DNA from: Gordonibacter sp034932485
GTDB lineage: Bacteria; Actinomycetota; Coriobacteriia; Coriobacteriales; Eggerthellaceae
DNA length: 64,000 nucleotides
NCBI GenBank assembly: GCA_034932485.1
Contig: JAYFOQ010000016.1
Location: 18,959-82,958 of the forward strand
Direction of reading: 5' to 3'
Part shown: positions 62,621-64,000 of the stretch, piece by piece
How the letters are laid out: each line of letters opens with the position of its first letter
How positions within the stretch are numbered: position 1 is the first letter of the stretch
Program-made: the position numbers and the translations under genes
Notes under the pieces: model-generated
The model's input: only the letters and a program-made list of their open reading frames with translations
The model's database searches: none
What the model was told of the DNA's origin: nothing

Positions 62621-62988
62621 TTAGTTTTGGTTGTTTTTCAGATCATCTCTGATCTTCCTGTATTGAATAATGGGCCCGTCACCCACCAACAGCTTTTCTC
62701 CCGATTTGTATGAGGAAGCCTTGGGCGTTTGTGTGATGACCACGCGCTTATCCTGTCGTTCAACAATTTTATTCGCAAATTTACCAGAGAAAGCAATTAG
62801 CCCGTTAAGGGCCTTGATCTTTGTAAGTTTACAGTAGAACCGAATGTAGAGTATGGTATTTTCATCATCTACCGGAGCAAAATAAATGAGCACCTTTATT
62901 TTTGAGCTTATATGATTCAGCCATATGTTCGGGAAAATAAAATTGAGGTTTGTATCCTTAATCACACATTCAGCAGGAGGCTTTGGCC
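62621..62988 (-). pseudogene. Rieske-type ring-hydroxylating oxygenase, C-terminal fragment
   Basis: About 120 residues that match the end of Rieske oxygenase alpha subunits: FIFPNIWLNHISSKIKV, FAPVDDENTILYIRFY, ERQDKRVVITQTPK, GEKLLVGDGPIIQYRKIRD. The N-terminal Rieske 2Fe-2S domain is missing because the frame runs into the ISLre2-type element near 63000. The open frame continues to 63166 through unrelated IS sequence. Confidence 0.7.
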
Positions 62989-63103
62989 CGCGGCCGCGTA
63001 AGGAAAATGGGGGCGGAAGCCCCGAATAACATGCTACAAGCAAAATAATGGGGATTCCTTTACTCTTGAGTTCACCACAAACAAAAAGAGAGAGGAATCC
63101 CGC

Positions 63104-63700
63104 ATGTCGTATGATACGACGCTTCTGCGTCATGAGCTCCAGAAACTTTGCTTCAATCATCTTCAAGAGAACGAAGACCTGGCGAAAACCGAACCCGCTG
63201 TCCTCGATACTGTGTTTTGTGAGCTACGCGAGGCCCTTGCCGCTGCCATGCAGAGCATGGACGAGAAACTGCTTTTGGACAAACCGCTCGGATGGAGGGT
63301 GAAGGACAAGAGGTCGCGCACGCTCTTCACCGAGTTCGGCAAGGTGACGTATTCCAGGCGTATCTACATCGATGAGTTCGGGATGCGTAGGACCTCGCTC
63401 GACGAGATACTCGATATACGAAAAGGAAGACGGCTATCCGCAAACGCATTCTCGGTGCTTTCCCGCTTCGCTTCCGATATCCCTTATGCGAGATCGGCCG
63501 AGTTGTTCTGTCGCCACGCCCATGACCTTCTCTCCGCCAACGCCGTGATGGATACGCTTCGCGAACTCGGTGATCTCCTGAAGGAACGTGATGAGGAGCG
63601 ACGTTTCCATCTCTTCGACGAAGGTGTCGCTCCGCAAGCGCAAGAGGAGGTAAAGGAAATCTGCGTCGAAGCTGACGGTATCTGGATCCACCTGTGTATA
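63104..63700 (+). pseudogene. ISLre2-family transposase, truncated
   Basis: The first about 198 residues match ISLre2 transposases (WRVKDKRSRTLFTEFGKVTYSRRIYID, LSANAFSVLSRFASDIPYARSAELF, ICVEADGIWIHL). After codon 63700 the sequence changes to the end of an IS21-type element, and the frame stops at 63763. So about half the transposase is gone, probably cut by the second element. AGAGAGGAATCC precedes the ATG. Confidence 0.8.
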
Positions 63701-63702
63701 GC

Positions 63703-63870
63703 AAGGGCTTTTCCGACAAATTGCCATGTAGGATTCCGACAACTTGCTAACGAAGCAAGCTGACCATCTTTACTATTCTGCTTTCTTACCTAACATCAAC
63801 GCCGCATCCATGCGATGGCTTGAACCATTGAACTCAACCAGTCGTCCATGATGGACGATCCTGTCTAATG
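63703..63870 (-). mobile_element. IS21-family element end with istB 3' remnant
   Basis: Two direct copies of a 14-mer typical of IS21 ends, TTCCGACAAATTGC (63711-63724) and TTCCGACAACTTGC (63734-63747). Then, on the minus strand, an IstB-like C-terminus: CYFALDRIVHHGRLVEF followed by NGSSHRMDAALMLGKKAE and stop (63773). Upstream the reading merges into a repeat structure at 63882, so the rest of istB is not visible. Confidence 0.75.
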
Positions 63871-63881
63871 CGAAGTAGCAC

Positions 63882-63949
63882 GTTATGCAAAGCTGAGGGT
63901 TTAACGGGCAGGTCAGATAGCGCTTCGCATCCCGCCAGCTTTGCATAAC
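63882..63949. repeat. 14-bp inverted repeat flanking 40 bp
   Basis: GTTATGCAAAGCTG (63882-63895) and CAGCTTTGCATAAC (63936-63949), perfect. It sits where the istB gene should continue, so it could be a tiny inserted element or an attachment-like structure. Confidence 0.75.
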
Positions 63950-64000
63950 ACATCCTTTCCTTCTACTCTCAGTACTGCGGTTGTTGACAGTTCGAGTAGA

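Noticed and set aside
1..64000. tRNA, rRNA and CRISPR arrays
   Set aside because: None noticed by eye in the intergenic stretches; a tRNAscan or CRISPR search could still find a missed one.

Overview
This window looks like chromosomal DNA of an anaerobic, respiratory gut-type actinomycete of the class Coriobacteriia (Eggerthellaceae-like). The call rests on gene content: a selenocysteine formate dehydrogenase, Tat-exported flavin reductase and binding lipoproteins, two paralogous molybdopterin oxidoreductases with small Fe-S partners, a multi-membrane-pass LuxR regulator, and a CaiABC/FixABCX-type acyl-CoA reduction locus. The species cannot be named from the sequence. No rRNA, tRNA or CRISPR array was seen.

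Layout. 1-5.1 kb: the 3' part of a formate dehydrogenase alpha gene read through an in-frame UGA with a textbook SECIS hairpin; diaminopimelate dehydrogenase; and a thiM/thiamine-binding-protein pair on the minus strand behind a TPP riboswitch and terminator. 5.3-18.4 kb: one long plus-strand operon and the most interesting part of the window. It holds two complete NHLP/NHLM-type peptide export ABC pairs, each with a very short membrane adaptor, interleaved with a SpoIIE-type phosphatase, a STAS antagonist and an RsbW-like ATPase. It ends in a small double-glycine-leader, Cys-rich peptide gene and a terminator. The peptidase domain of the second pair has lost all three catalytic residues.

18.4-26 kb: LuxR regulator, lipoprotein plus Tat flavoprotein reductase, a PurF-like paralogue without the Cys nucleophile, a peptide deformylase homologue with an altered HExxH site, and a CAT-like acetyltransferase. 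26.4-38 kb: a catabolic or respiratory acyl-CoA locus (CoA-transferase, two MFS carriers, CoA ligase, acyl-CoA dehydrogenase, FixABCX) with two matching 19-bp-spacer MerR-type promoters and the MerR gene at the end. 38.5-46.5 kb: TrmB, nucleoside hydrolase, kinase-fold protein, a YnjB-type ABC importer and a TetR regulator, with a related sequence motif in front of both transcription units.

46.6-61.2 kb: two DUF5692-like membrane proteins, a tandem-domain MarR regulator and two Mo-enzyme operons of the same unusual family (one beside the MarR gene, one beside a LysR gene). Between the operons lies a decay zone with frameshifted genes, an IS256 remnant and a TorD-like fragment. 61.3-64 kb: gene fragments (AAA ATPase, Rieske oxygenase), an intact flavin reductase, and truncated ISLre2-type and IS21-type elements at the right edge.
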